From Polyangium fumosum (GTDB taxonomy: Bacteria > Myxococcota_A > Polyangia > Polyangiales > Polyangiaceae): a stretch of 64,000 nt of DNA. Shown one piece after another: positions 44,101 to 55,284 of the stretch; the stretch's first letter is position 1, and every line of letters starts with the position of its first letter. Made by a program: the position numbers and the translations under genes. The notes beneath the pieces are model-generated. The model searched no databases. It saw only the letters and a list, made by a program, of their open reading frames with translations, and was not told the origin of the DNA. The stretch is from the NCBI RefSeq assembly GCF_005144585.1, contig NZ_SSMQ01000001.1:310001-374000 (forward strand). Reading direction: 5' to 3'.

Positions 44101-45063
44101 CGTGCCGCCCAGCGGATCGACGGGCAGGCCCTCCTTCGGCGCCGAGAGCAGGATCACGCTCACGAGGCGCTGCTCGCCGCTGCCGAGCGCGCCCTTCGAT
44201 CGCAGCGTATGCGGCGGCTCGCTCGTGTACTCGTCGTTCGCCACCCGCGCGAGCGCGCCCATCACCGCGTCGCCGTCCGCGAGCCTTTCTTCCGGCTGCT
44301 TCGCGACCATCCGCGCGATGAGCAGGTCGAGCGCGAGCGGCACGCCGGGCCGAAGTGCCGAGACCTTCGGCACGTCCTCGAAGAGCACCTTCGCCAGCAC
44401 CGCCACCACGTGTTGCCCGGTGAACGCAGGTTTTCCTGCGAGGCTCTCGAAGAGCACGCAGCCGAGGGCGAACACGTCGGCGCGCGCGTTCACCGCGCGA
44501 TCTCCGCGCGCTTGCTCGGGCGCCACGTAGCCGGGCGTCCCCATGAACACGCCCGTCCTCGTCACGACGTGCGGGTCCGAGGCGCGCCGCGCGATCCCGA
44601 AGTCGAGCAGCATCGCGCGCCGCACGTCCCCGTCGCGCAGGAAGATGTTGCTCGGCTTGATGTCGCGGTGGACGATCCCGTGCCGGTGCGCGATCGCGAG
44701 CGCGCCTGCGATGCGCTCGGCGAGCGCCATCGTCTCCTCGACGCTCAGCCGCTCCCGCATGATGCGCGTGTCGAGGCCCTCGCCCGAGAGCCACTCCATC
44801 ACGAGGTACGGCTCGCCGGAGTCGAGATTGCCGTAGCCGAGGTAACGCACGATGGCCGGGTGCGAGAGCGCTGCGAGCACACGCGCCTCGCGATCGAACC
44901 GCGCGCGCTCCTCGACGCTCGCGCCGTTCATGATCTTGATCGCGACCTTATCGCCGGTCTCGCGATCGCGGGCCTCGAAGACGGCGCCCATGCCGCCTTG
45001 GCCTGCGAGACGTACGAGCTCGAAGCGCTCGCCAACCGACACACCTACCCGCATCTCCAACAT
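41122..45063 (-). CDS. Ser/Thr protein kinase with cyclase-like, ATPase and TPR regions
   Basis: A 1313-residue multidomain signalling protein. Residues about 14-275 are a Hanks-type kinase with GQGGMG (21-26), Lys43, HRDIKPSN (Asp134) and DFG (154-156), so it should be active. Residues about 298-450 look like a class III nucleotide cyclase domain that has lost its metal-binding Asp residues. A STAND/AAA-type ATPase follows, with Walker A GVAGIGKS (507-514) and Walker B VVLVLEDLHWAD. The C-terminal half (about 800-1313) is an array of TPR-like helices ending in a motif shared with a second kinase (FLRAVPDNARTLELAAAWLA). No transmembrane span is visible. ATG 45063 or 45054 may be used. It is upstream of the fatty-acid-like cluster on the same strand. 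Confidence 0.88.
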   Translation of the reverse strand: MLEMRVGVSVGERFELVRLAGQGGMGAVFEARDRETGDKVAIKIMNGASVEERARFDREARVLAALSHPAIVRYLGYGNLDSGEPYLVMEWLSGEGLDTRIMRERLSVEETMALAERIAGALAIAHRHGIVHRDIKPSNIFLRDGDVRRAMLLDFGIARRASDPHVVTRTGVFMGTPGYVAPEQARGDRAVNARADVFALGCVLFESLAGKPAFTGQHVVAVLAKVLFEDVPKVSALRPGVPLALDLLIARMVAKQPEERLADGDAVMGALARVANDEYTSEPPHTLRSKGALGSGEQRLVSVILLSAPKEGLPVDPLGGTMDSAGIAPLAALRAVARSYGARVEALVDGSAALVLSGAGMATDQATQAARCALALQAMVPEAPMVLVTGRGVISHALPVGEGIDRAAKLLREEEQCTAKRDDSESGARRPVRLDELTAELLEGRFVIDGSEEVRSLLGEAQAQEGSRLLLGRVTPCVGRERELSTLLALYEECVSEPAGRAVLVTGVAGIGKSRIRHELLQKLAESEPRPDIWLAQGDPTRTGAPFGMAGELLRRASSLHEEDPIEVRREKIRGAVTRHLGADAGRVMELYGELVGAPWAAEEASTFLRAARKDPVLMGDQIRRGFEDFVSAASATRPVVLVLEDLHWADTPTVQLIDAALRVSRERSLFVLALARPDVHDRFPGLWADRGMQEIRLGELSRRASERLARHVLGDEAPPSLLTRVVAQAAGNPFYLEELLRAVAEGQETALPKTVLAMLQARLEALPSEARWLLRAGSIFGETFWSGGVRALLGGESSVVDAGRWIETLVHRELLMRRRESRFPGEEELAFRHDLLREVAYAALTEVDRALGHRLAAEWLETAGERDAMALAEHCERGEDREKAAVWFVRAATQALSANDFEAVLERSERAEACGADGGLLGEVRQAQAEAHFYRGELAEAARRAREAMQHLSPDSPLWFGAASAAAWAESSRGERRQLLGIAESMLERADREASPFTRRLAAMGWIARMLLRSGQRKAAETLTERFTQAPEEARREPIVRAEWAAVSATRALVEGDLEPSYEFFLEAAQCFEEAKVDRFGISMRIYAALVLCDLGDHARAEEGLATLVARAEAQCLPMLAASARHGLAEALAARGALAEARALLEDILETLTNAGLVLSAHDVRQFLALVLVRQGDSEAAERAAIEAVALVDAPPNRRCSYLATLARVLLACGRPAEALSAAEEGKQLLEQIGALLSDEPLVRLVYAEALHANGEHARAKEALSAARAHLLGRAEKIGDPSRRERFLRAVPDNARTLELAAAWLAASPGTA

Positions 45064-45159
45064 TGTCGCACGTCACGCGTGGACTCCAAGAAGGCAGTTC
45101 GGCTGCGCTGCTTCTTTCCCGGTCTTTCGCGACCGGTTATCTTGCGCGCTCTTTTCCCC

Positions 45160-46065
45160 ATGTCCATCCCGCTCGGAGAACTCGCGGCCCTCGGCACGGC
45201 CCTTTGCTGGACCGCGAGCTCGCTCGCGTTCTCGGCTGCAGGGCGCCGCATGGGCTCCTTGTCGCTCAACCTCGTCCGCCTCGTCCTCGCGTTCGTTTTT
45301 CTCGGCGTGTACAATTTCGTCCGTCGCGGCCTTCCATTGCCGCTCGACGCCTCCGCCGAGGCGTGGGCCTGGCTCTTCGTGAGCGGCCTCGTGGGGTTCG
45401 TCTTGGGCGACATGTGCCTCTTTCGGGCCTTCCTGCTCATTGGTCCGCGCGTCGCGATGCTGATCATGTCGCTCGCGCCACCGATCGCTGCCGTCCTCGG
45501 GTGGATCGTCCTGGGCGAGCGGATCTCCGATCTCGGTATCGTGGGAATGGGCGTGACGCTCGTCGGCATCGCGGTCGTCGTGCTGGAACGAGCGGGCGAT
45601 ACGAATGCGGCGGGCGCTGGACCAAAGGGGGAATCGGGCAAAGGAATCCTGCTCGCGTTCGGCGGCGCCGTGGGCCAGGCCGTGGGGCTCGTGCTGAGCA
45701 AGATCGGCATGAAGACCTACGACCCGTTCGCCGCGACGCAAATTCGCGTTCTTGCGGGCATTGTCGGTTTTTCCCTCCTGTTCACGTCCATCGGCTGGTG
45801 GGGGCGCGCGGCCGTGGCGGTCCGGGACCGCGCGGCGCTCGGATTCGCGTCGCTCGGCGCGATCGCGGGCCCGTTCGTCGGGGTATCGCTCTCGCTCCTC
45901 TCCATTCAGCACACGGAGACGGGCGTCGCGGCCACGATCATGGCAACGACCCCCGTCCTCGTCATTCCGGCCGTCATCTTGGTTCACAAGGAACCCGTCA
46001 GCCTGCGCGCGATCCTCGGCGCGCTCGTGGCCGTCGGCGGCGTGGCGCTGCTCTGGATCAGGTAA
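45160..46065 (+). CDS. EamA-family (DMT) membrane transporter, second copy
   Basis: A 301-residue protein with about ten membrane spans in two EamA repeats (ALGTALCWTASSLAFSAAGR at the start, PVLVIPAVILVHKEPVSLRA near the end). It is a drug/metabolite exporter type with unknown substrate. It is not close in sequence to the EamA protein at 4.3-5.2 kb. ATG 45160 is the likely start. It is divergent from the kinase gene, with a 96-base gap that must hold both promoters; no clear boxes were seen there. The stop codon lies within a direct repeat. Confidence 0.85.
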   Translation: MSIPLGELAALGTALCWTASSLAFSAAGRRMGSLSLNLVRLVLAFVFLGVYNFVRRGLPLPLDASAEAWAWLFVSGLVGFVLGDMCLFRAFLLIGPRVAMLIMSLAPPIAAVLGWIVLGERISDLGIVGMGVTLVGIAVVVLERAGDTNAAGAGPKGESGKGILLAFGGAVGQAVGLVLSKIGMKTYDPFAATQIRVLAGIVGFSLLFTSIGWWGRAAVAVRDRAALGFASLGAIAGPFVGVSLSLLSIQHTETGVAATIMATTPVLVIPAVILVHKEPVSLRAILGALVAVGGVALLWIR

Positions 46066-46105
46066 TGGAATGCGGTAACCGCCTCCGGTAACGGAATGCG
46101 GTCAC
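46061..46105. repeat. Direct repeat pair behind the EamA gene
   Basis: A 19-base element with 17 identical positions occurs at 46061-46079 and 46087-46105 (shared core GGAATGCGGT). The first copy includes the stop codon of the EamA gene. The gap 46066-46166 between convergent genes holds nothing else recognised. Confidence 0.6.
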
Positions 46106-46166
46106 GGGGTTTGGGGCGAAGGACGCCGATCGCCGGCGGGAAGCTGCGCGAGCCCTCTCCCGGGAC

Positions 46167-47249
46167 TCAGCTCTTCGGGCTCATCTTCGTGATCTGCGCA
46201 ATCATCTTCCCCCGCCGCCGGGCCTCTGCCCGCGCCCGCGCGTCGTGCTTCTCGCGCAGGTGCCGACCCTCCGCCGCCAGCTTGCGGAACCCCGCGAGCC
46301 TCCCTTCCTCGAGCGCTCCGCGCTCCACCGCCTCCGCCACCGCGCACCCCGGCTCGCCCTCGTGCGCGCAGTCACGGAAGCGGCATCCGGCGGCCAGCTC
46401 CTCCACATCGCCGAACCCCGCCGGCCCGCCTTCATCGAGATCCCACGGTTCCAGCTCGCGCAGCCCCGGCGTGTCGACCAGGAGGCCGCCGTTTGGCAGC
46501 ACGAACAGCTCGCGGTGCGTGGTCGTGTGCTTGCCGCGATCGTCGTGCGCCCGGATCTCCCCCGCGCGCTGCGCGTCATTGCCCAGGAGCCGGTTGGCGA
46601 TCGTCGATTTCCCTACGCCTGACGATCCCAGGAGCACCAACGTCTCGCCCGCGCGCACGTGCGCCGCGAGCGCGTCGAGCCCGGCCCCTTCGGTCGCGCT
46701 CACCGCGATCACCGGCGCCGACGGCGCGAGCGCGCGCGCCGCCTCCACGAAGCGCTCGGGCGTGTCGCAGAGATCGGCCTTGTTGAGCACGAAGACCGGC
46801 CGCGCCCCGCCCTCGATCGCGACCTCCAGATACCGCTCCAGGCGCCGCGGGTTGAAGTCGGCGTTGAGCGAGCTGACGATCATCACCGTATTCACGTTGG
46901 CGGCCAGCACCTGCGCCTCGAAGCGCCGCCCGGCGGCCTTGCGCAAGAGCGCCGTGCGGCGCGCGAACACATGCGTGATCACCGCCGGATCGGCGGCGTC
47001 GGGCCGGACGCCGACCCAGTCGCCGACCGCCGGCAACGCCGCGCCGTCGCTCTCGTGGAGCAGGCGGCCGCTCACCTTCGCGCGGCGCGGGCCCGCGGCG
47101 GTGAACACTTGCAGTACGCCCCGCCCGCCGGCGGACACGCGGGCGGGCTCGAAGGGCTCGGCGAGCGCGGCGCGCTGCCGTTCGAAGAAGGAGTTCCAAC
47201 CGAGACTATCGAGCGAATGAGAGACGAGACGATTCGAGTCGAGATCCAT
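46167..47249 (-). CDS. rsgA: Ribosome biogenesis GTPase RsgA
   Basis: A 360-residue circularly permuted GTPase. An N-terminal OB-like fold (about 40-105) is followed by G4 NKAD (156-159), G5 region VSA (183-185), G1 GSSGVGKST (208-216) and G3 DTPG (259-262), the order typical of RsgA/YjeQ. The zinc site is Cys289, Cys294, His296 and Cys302. It helps mature the 30S subunit by testing the decoding centre, hydrolysing GTP when bound to 30S. A basic C-terminal helix (ARARAEARRRGK) contacts rRNA in the family. ATG 47249 is the start. Confidence 0.95.
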   Translation of the reverse strand: MDLDSNRLVSHSLDSLGWNSFFERQRAALAEPFEPARVSAGGRGVLQVFTAAGPRRAKVSGRLLHESDGAALPAVGDWVGVRPDAADPAVITHVFARRTALLRKAAGRRFEAQVLAANVNTVMIVSSLNADFNPRRLERYLEVAIEGGARPVFVLNKADLCDTPERFVEAARALAPSAPVIAVSATEGAGLDALAAHVRAGETLVLLGSSGVGKSTIANRLLGNDAQRAGEIRAHDDRGKHTTTHRELFVLPNGGLLVDTPGLRELEPWDLDEGGPAGFGDVEELAAGCRFRDCAHEGEPGCAVAEAVERGALEEGRLAGFRKLAAEGRHLREKHDARARAEARRRGKMIAQITKMSPKS

Positions 47250-47259
47250 TGTGGTGCGA

Positions 47260-47479
47260 GCTCCGGAGCGCCGCGGGCTCGCGAGGCGAGGCGCGGCGGG
47301 TCACGGCCACGGAGCGGACGGCGCACAGGCCGGCCAGTCCGAACGGAGCCTCGGCTCTTGCCGAGGACGGAAGCCCGTCCGGCGCCCGCTGGATCAACAC
47401 GCAATCGCCTGGTCAGCGATGAGGAGACCGGCTCATCCGGTTCCGTACCGACCCCAACGCCGGCAAAGCCGGCGTGGGG
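47260..47479. repeat. Cluster of inverted repeats in rsgA upstream region
   Basis: Four separate palindromes or hairpins lie within 220 bases: GCTCCGGAGC at 47260-47269; CCTCGGC/GCCGAGG at 47349-47366 with loop TCTT; ACCGG/CCGGT at 47427-47441; and an 8-base stem ACGCCGGC/GCCGGCGT (47457-47464 with 47468-47475, loop AAA) extended by CCCC/GGGG past one bulged A (47452-47479). No gene was recognised in 47250-47503. The array lies upstream of rsgA on the minus strand. Confidence 0.6.
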
Positions 47480-47503
47480 AATGGGACCGCTTGCGGCCCC
47501 ATC

Positions 47504-47544
47504 GTGACCGGTGACCGGTGACCGGTGACCGGTGACCAGTGACC
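47504..47544. repeat. Tandem 7-base repeat, about six copies
   Basis: GTGACCG is repeated head to tail from 47504: four identical units, then GTGACCA and a partial GTGACC, covering 41 bases. The period of seven is outside coding sequence. Units overlap to give ACCGGT palindromes. It is too short and lacks spacers to be a CRISPR. Confidence 0.9.
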
Positions 47545-47881
47545 TAACTTGCGTGGCTCGCGGCGGCGACGACGGGCAGGGAGACGCGCTCGGTGCAGCT
47601 CGGGACAGTCATATTCGCAGCCTCCTCCGTGGGGCTCGCTGTTGCGAGGCAGCCGCAATCATGAAGCGCCACGGGCGGCTCGTCAACCGCATACCGGGCC
47701 CTTCCTCCCGGAACATCTCCTCGAATCCCAGCGTGAGCGTCTCGGTCACCACCATCGGCGTGTGGAGATAGAGCCCCTGCTTCACGTAATCCCCGAGCCG
47801 CGCCCGGGCTGCCTCGTAGCTCCCCCACGCAGCCCTGTGCACGGTGCCTCTTCCGGGCATATCCGGCCCGATCTCGAACAC
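47544..47881 (-). pseudogene. Probable decayed small gene with frameshift
   Basis: From GTG 47881 the minus strand encodes a plausible protein start (MFEIGPDMPGRGTVHRAAWG, then SYEAARARLGDYVKQGLYLH and TPMVVTETLTLGFEEMFREE). It then passes, after about residue 76, into an Arg-rich stretch ending at 47609. The neighbouring frame continues naturally from the same region (DCGCLATASPTEEAANMTVP) to a stop at 47544, so a single frameshift near 47655 would restore an open frame of about 112 codons. An upstream ATG at 47918 is cut off by an in-frame TAG five codons later. In the present sequence the first frame ends in ATGA, overlapping a 22-codon open frame with GGAGG eight bases before its ATG (47612). 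I do not recognise the family. Confidence 0.35.
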
Positions 47882-47954
47882 CGAGGAGCTCCGCGGCGTG
47901 TTCTACGTCGACGTCATGCCCTGAAAAGGGTCTCTCCCGCCAAACCCACCCTAC

Positions 47955-51857
<3,903 letters not shown>

Positions 51858-51959
51858 CCGTAACGAATCAGTCTACCGGCAGCGCCTGGACCTTGCAAAC
51901 CCGGAAGCACGCTCCGGCCGGGCGCCGCGCCGCCCCGGGCGCCCCCGCAATTCCTGCGC

Positions 51960-52499
51960 TCAGCGCGCAGGTGGCATTTTGGCAATCTTGCGCTGGAGCG
52001 AACGCCGGTGCATCCGCAGCCGCCGCGCCGCCTCGGAGATATTGCCGCCGCAATCGCCGAGCACGCGATGCAGATACTCCCACTCCACACGATCGAGCGA
52101 AGGCACATCGTCCGGCGCGCTCTCCGTGGAGGGGCGGCCCGCGAGGGCACGCTCACACGCTGCCGCGTTCACCGGCTTCGTCAGGTAATCGAAGGCTCCC
52201 GCGCGCATCGCCTCCACCGCATTCGCGATCGTGCCGTATCCGGTGAGCACCACGATTCGTGTCCCCTCGTCGAGGGATCGGAGGGAGCGCACGAGGTCGA
52301 TCCCGCTGCCGCCCGGCATTCGCACGTCGACGAGCGCATATTCGAAGACCTGCCGCTCGGCGAGCGACAGCGCCGCCGGGGGCCCCTCGGCGAGCGAAAC
52401 GGAAAAACCGCGCCGTTCGAGGGCTTCTCCGAGCGCGGCCCGGAACGCGTCGTCGTCGTCCACCACGAGCAGCGTGGGTTTTCCCTCGGCCCCCGTCAC
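51960..52499 (-). CDS. RegA/ActR-type response regulator
   Basis: A 179-residue regulator. The receiver contains the Asp cluster in LLVVDDDDAF, phospho-acceptor Asp58 in VDVRMPGGSG, Thr86 and Lys108 (DYLTKPV). A short Pro/Ser linker leads to a Fis-like helix-turn-helix (about 150-172; GGNISEAARRLRMHRRSLQR) that closely follows the RegA/ActR/PrrA pattern. There is no AAA domain, again as in RegA. This family controls redox-responsive genes such as terminal oxidases, nitrogen fixation and photosynthesis. GTG 52499 overlaps the stop of the kinase gene by four bases, confirming the pair. Confidence 0.9.
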   Translation of the reverse strand: MTGAEGKPTLLVVDDDDAFRAALGEALERRGFSVSLAEGPPAALSLAERQVFEYALVDVRMPGGSGIDLVRSLRSLDEGTRIVVLTGYGTIANAVEAMRAGAFDYLTKPVNAAACERALAGRPSTESAPDDVPSLDRVEWEYLHRVLGDCGGNISEAARRLRMHRRSLQRKIAKMPPAR

Positions 52500-53791
52500 G
52501 CCCGCGCCTCCGCGAGCCGGATCGTCACGCGTGTCCCCCGCGGCTCTCGCGGCCCGATATCGAGCGTCCCTCCGGCGATCTCCACGACGCGCCGCACGAG
52601 CCAGAGCCCGAGGCCCATTCCCTCGCCCGGCTCCTTCGTCGTCAAGAACGGCTCGCCGAGCCGCTCGCGGAGATCCGCCGGCACGCCCGCGCCTTCGTCC
52701 TCCACCGCCACGAGGATCCGCTCGCCCTCGCGCCGCACGTGCACGCCGATCGGCGCCGTCACCGCCCCGGCCCGACACGCGAAGAGCGCGTTGTCGAGCA
52801 AGGCCCCGAGCGCGCCCTCCAGCTCGGCCGCGGACAAACCCACGCGCGCCCCCGGATCACACGACACGGAAATCGTGACCTTCGCGTCGGGGTGCGCCGC
52901 GCGCCAGGCCTCGACCGCGCGCGTCGCGGCGTCCGTGATGCTCGCGTGTTCGCCCTCGGCCGAGCGCGTGCTGCCCGCCGAGAGGCGCGTGATCACCTGT
53001 CGGCATCGCTCGACCTGCGCGCCGATCGCCGCGCCGTGCCGCTGCGCCGCTTCAGGCTCGCATCCGTCGCCGATCTCGTAAGCGAGGACCGCGATCGTCC
53101 CGAGCGGCGTGTTGAGCTCGTGCGCTGTACCTGCCGCGAGCGTCGCGAGCGCGCGGAACCGCGCGTTCACCTCGGCCTCGCGGCGGAGGCGCGCGATCTC
53201 GCGGCCGCGCGCCGCGAGCGCGCTGCGCACGTGCGTGACGAACGTGGCGATGATCCCCGCCGAGATCGCAAAGGCAAACCACATCCCGTAGAGGTGCGTC
53301 GAGAACGCCCCGTTCTCCGGGTGGCTCGGGCAGCAAGCCCCGGAAGGCACGCTGAAGAGCGCGAGGAAGAGGCACGCAGCGAAGCCCGAGAGCGCGAGCG
53401 TCGTGCCGAGCGGCAAGACCGCGGCGGCGAGCGCGACGTGGATCAAAAAGAGCGCGCTCCAGGGATTCGCCGCGCCGCCCGAGCACGCGAGGACCACGAA
53501 GATCCCGGCGAGATCGAGCGCGAGCCCGGCTGCGAGCGCGCGGCGCGAGGGCGGCGGGCGGCCCCGCCCCGCGCGGGAAGCCACGAGGGCATTCGCCGCG
53601 GCGACGAGCAGCGTCGCGGGCACGGCGATCTCGTAGCGGACGTGAAAGCCGAGGACGTGTGCGCTGAAGGGCAGCGTCGCGAGCAGGAGGCCGGAGACCG
53701 CGATCCGCAGCCCGGAGAGGCCACGCTCGACGACCCCGATCGCGTCGTCTTCCTCGTGGGCCGCGGGCAGGCCGAGGGGGGAGCCTGACAT
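52496..53791 (-). CDS. RegB/PrrB-like redox sensor histidine kinase
   Basis: A 431-residue membrane kinase. About six hydrophobic spans cover residues 28-185. Between them lies GGAANPW (105-111), corresponding to the GGxxNPF quinone-binding motif of RegB. The dimerisation helix has GTAHELNTPLGT with phospho-acceptor His224. Cys263 in QVERCRQVITRL sits where RegB has its redox-active Cys in a similar ERCR context. The ATPase domain has LLDNALFAC, VEDEGAGVP and GEGMGLGLWLVRR. It should sense quinone or redox state and phosphorylate the adjoining regulator. ATG 53791 is preferred; the frame is open further upstream but Arg-rich. A CC pair (153-154) in a periplasmic loop is a further feature. Confidence 0.88.
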   Translation of the reverse strand: MSGSPLGLPAAHEEDDAIGVVERGLSGLRIAVSGLLLATLPFSAHVLGFHVRYEIAVPATLLVAAANALVASRAGRGRPPPSRRALAAGLALDLAGIFVVLACSGGAANPWSALFLIHVALAAAVLPLGTTLALSGFAACLFLALFSVPSGACCPSHPENGAFSTHLYGMWFAFAISAGIIATFVTHVRSALAARGREIARLRREAEVNARFRALATLAAGTAHELNTPLGTIAVLAYEIGDGCEPEAAQRHGAAIGAQVERCRQVITRLSAGSTRSAEGEHASITDAATRAVEAWRAAHPDAKVTISVSCDPGARVGLSAAELEGALGALLDNALFACRAGAVTAPIGVHVRREGERILVAVEDEGAGVPADLRERLGEPFLTTKEPGEGMGLGLWLVRRVVEIAGGTLDIGPREPRGTRVTIRLAEARA

Positions 53792-53885
53792 GAGGCGCGA
53801 GCGTAGCAACCGCGGGGCGCGGCGGGGTGCGTCGGATCGTCGCACCATCCCGCTCGGACGCCTGCGTGATGCGACAACGTGTCTC

Positions 53886-54854
53886 ATGGATCTTTGCGCC
53901 GCGCGGCTCCATGGATGCACCGTGCTCGGCGCCTGCAAAACCTTCGCTTCGGCTCTGCTCGGTTGCGTGCTTTTCCTCGCCACGCGTGACGCCTCGGCGT
54001 CGGCTTGTTGCGGCAGTGGTCACGGCCTCGGCCAGCGGCTCGGCCCGCTCGAACGCGGGGCGATCGGGCTCTCGTTTCGTTTCTCGGATCGGTTCGGCTC
54101 GCACGGACACGCGGGTGCGTTCACGCTCGCGCCGCCCGGCACACGCGACGCCGAAGGACGCGCCGAGCTCGGCTGCCTCTTCGCGCCGATCCCGCGCCTT
54201 CAGCTCGGCCTCGTCGCGCCCGTGTTCTTGAACATCCGCGGCTCGCGCGACGACACGGACGTCGGCGGTGGTTTCGGCGACCTCTCGTTCTCGGCGCGCT
54301 TCGACATCGTCTCGCTCACCACGACGAGCGCCTGGCCCGCGATCGCCCTCACGGCTGGCGTGAGCCTCCCGACGGGCCGATCCGCGGCGGACGCGAAAGA
54401 CCCGCTCGCCACGGACGCCACGGGCCTCGGCGCCGCCGAGGTTCGTCCGGGCGTGTTCGTCGAGAAAAACTGGGCCAACGAGGCCACGGCCGTCTTCAGC
54501 GCGTCGATGGGCTTTCGCACGCCGATGACGGGGGCGCGCGGCGAGCGCATCGAGCTTGGCCCGCGCTTGCGGCTCGTCGCGGCGGCGGGGCCGGTGTTTT
54601 CCACGGGCTGGTCGCTCTCGGCGGGGCTCGTGCACGAGTACGAATCGGCGCCTGCCATCGGCGGCGCGACCACGCCCGACGCGGATCGGCGGCGTACGGC
54701 TGCGCTGCTCTTTGCTGGATACGATATCTCCGAGCGCTTCACGGCGCTCGCCTCGCTGGAGGTGGACCTGCCGGTCTCCTCCCTCGGCAAGAACGAACCA
54801 TCGGCCGTGGCATTCGCCATCGGCCTACGGAGATCATTTCCGCGTTATGAATGA
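53886..54854 (+). CDS. Outer-membrane beta-barrel-type protein
   Basis: A 322-residue exported protein. A signal peptide (about 18-45, ending ASASA) is followed by CCGSGHGLGQRL and then a series of amphipathic strands typical of an outer-membrane barrel (GAIGLSFRFSDRFG, LQLGLVAPVFLNIRGS, ALTAGVSLPTGRS), ending in FAIGLRRSFPRYE. It resembles the broad group annotated as transporter, MetA-pathway of phenol degradation type. The role may be uptake or export of a small molecule or metal. ATG 53886 is chosen because it begins the signal peptide. It is divergent from the RegB-like gene (94-base gap) and overlaps the following lipoprotein gene by eight bases, so the redox pair may control both; this is inference. 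Confidence 0.65.
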   Translation: MDLCAARLHGCTVLGACKTFASALLGCVLFLATRDASASACCGSGHGLGQRLGPLERGAIGLSFRFSDRFGSHGHAGAFTLAPPGTRDAEGRAELGCLFAPIPRLQLGLVAPVFLNIRGSRDDTDVGGGFGDLSFSARFDIVSLTTTSAWPAIALTAGVSLPTGRSAADAKDPLATDATGLGAAEVRPGVFVEKNWANEATAVFSASMGFRTPMTGARGERIELGPRLRLVAAAGPVFSTGWSLSAGLVHEYESAPAIGGATTPDADRRRTAALLFAGYDISERFTALASLEVDLPVSSLGKNEPSAVAFAIGLRRSFPRYE

Positions 54855-55284
54855 CACGAACCGCATCTCCCGCGCCCGGTTTTCGAGGGTCCTCCTCTGC
54901 TCGCTCGCCTTTTCGTGGCTCGCCGCATGCGGCGGGGAGGGGAGCTCCGCGAGCCCGGACCAGGAATCGATTGGCCTGCGCGGCGCGATGCAATTCAAGC
55001 TCGTCCCCGAGGCGCCGCTCGTGCAGGGCGAAAACGACCTACGATTGACCTTGCGCGACGCGGAGACCGGCGCGGTGGTGGAGGGGGCCTTGATCGAAGT
55101 GACCGCGATCATGCCGGCGATGGGGCACGAGGCGACGTTCGCGCCTGCGATCGAGGAGGCGGGAGACGGCGCCTACGCCGTACGAGGTCTTGCCCTCTCC
55201 ATGCCGGGCCGCTGGGACGTCCACGTGAGGGTCGAGCACCAGGGCACGATCGACGAGGTCCATTTCTATTACGACGTGCCCTGA
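54847..55284 (+). CDS. YtkA/FixH-like lipoprotein
   Basis: A 145-residue lipoprotein with Cys28 in a lipobox (WLAAC). The mature part is a single beta-sandwich domain with the YtkA-like pattern: NDLRLTLRDAETGAVVEGAL, ITAIMPAMGHE-like sequence (VTAIMPAMGHEATFAPAIEE) and GRWDVHVRVEHQG. Such domains occur in FixH- and copper-related proteins near cytochrome oxidase genes. The MPAMGH stretch could bind copper through Met/His, which is inference. It overlaps the outer-membrane-type gene by eight bases, and its last 16 bases overlap the convergent next gene. Confidence 0.7.
   Translation: MNDTNRISRARFSRVLLCSLAFSWLAACGGEGSSASPDQESIGLRGAMQFKLVPEAPLVQGENDLRLTLRDAETGAVVEGALIEVTAIMPAMGHEATFAPAIEEAGDGAYAVRGLALSMPGRWDVHVRVEHQGTIDEVHFYYDVP

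Noticed and set aside
41251-45159. Long plus-strand open frame antisense to the first giant kinase, running into the EamA gene
   Set aside because: The antisense part is Arg/Glu/His-rich without motifs, while the minus strand encodes recognisable kinase and ATPase motifs. Only the part from ATG 45160 is a gene.
47504-47544. Tandem repeats as a CRISPR array
   Set aside because: The unit is seven bases with no spacers and no cas genes are nearby.
47865-47924. Plus-strand reading NTEELRGVFYVDVMP ending in TGA, possibly the end of a lost gene
   Set aside because: The reading looks protein-like and uses G/C at third positions, but it is only 20 codons, has a stop shortly upstream, and overlaps the minus-strand candidate; random GC-rich sequence can give this.
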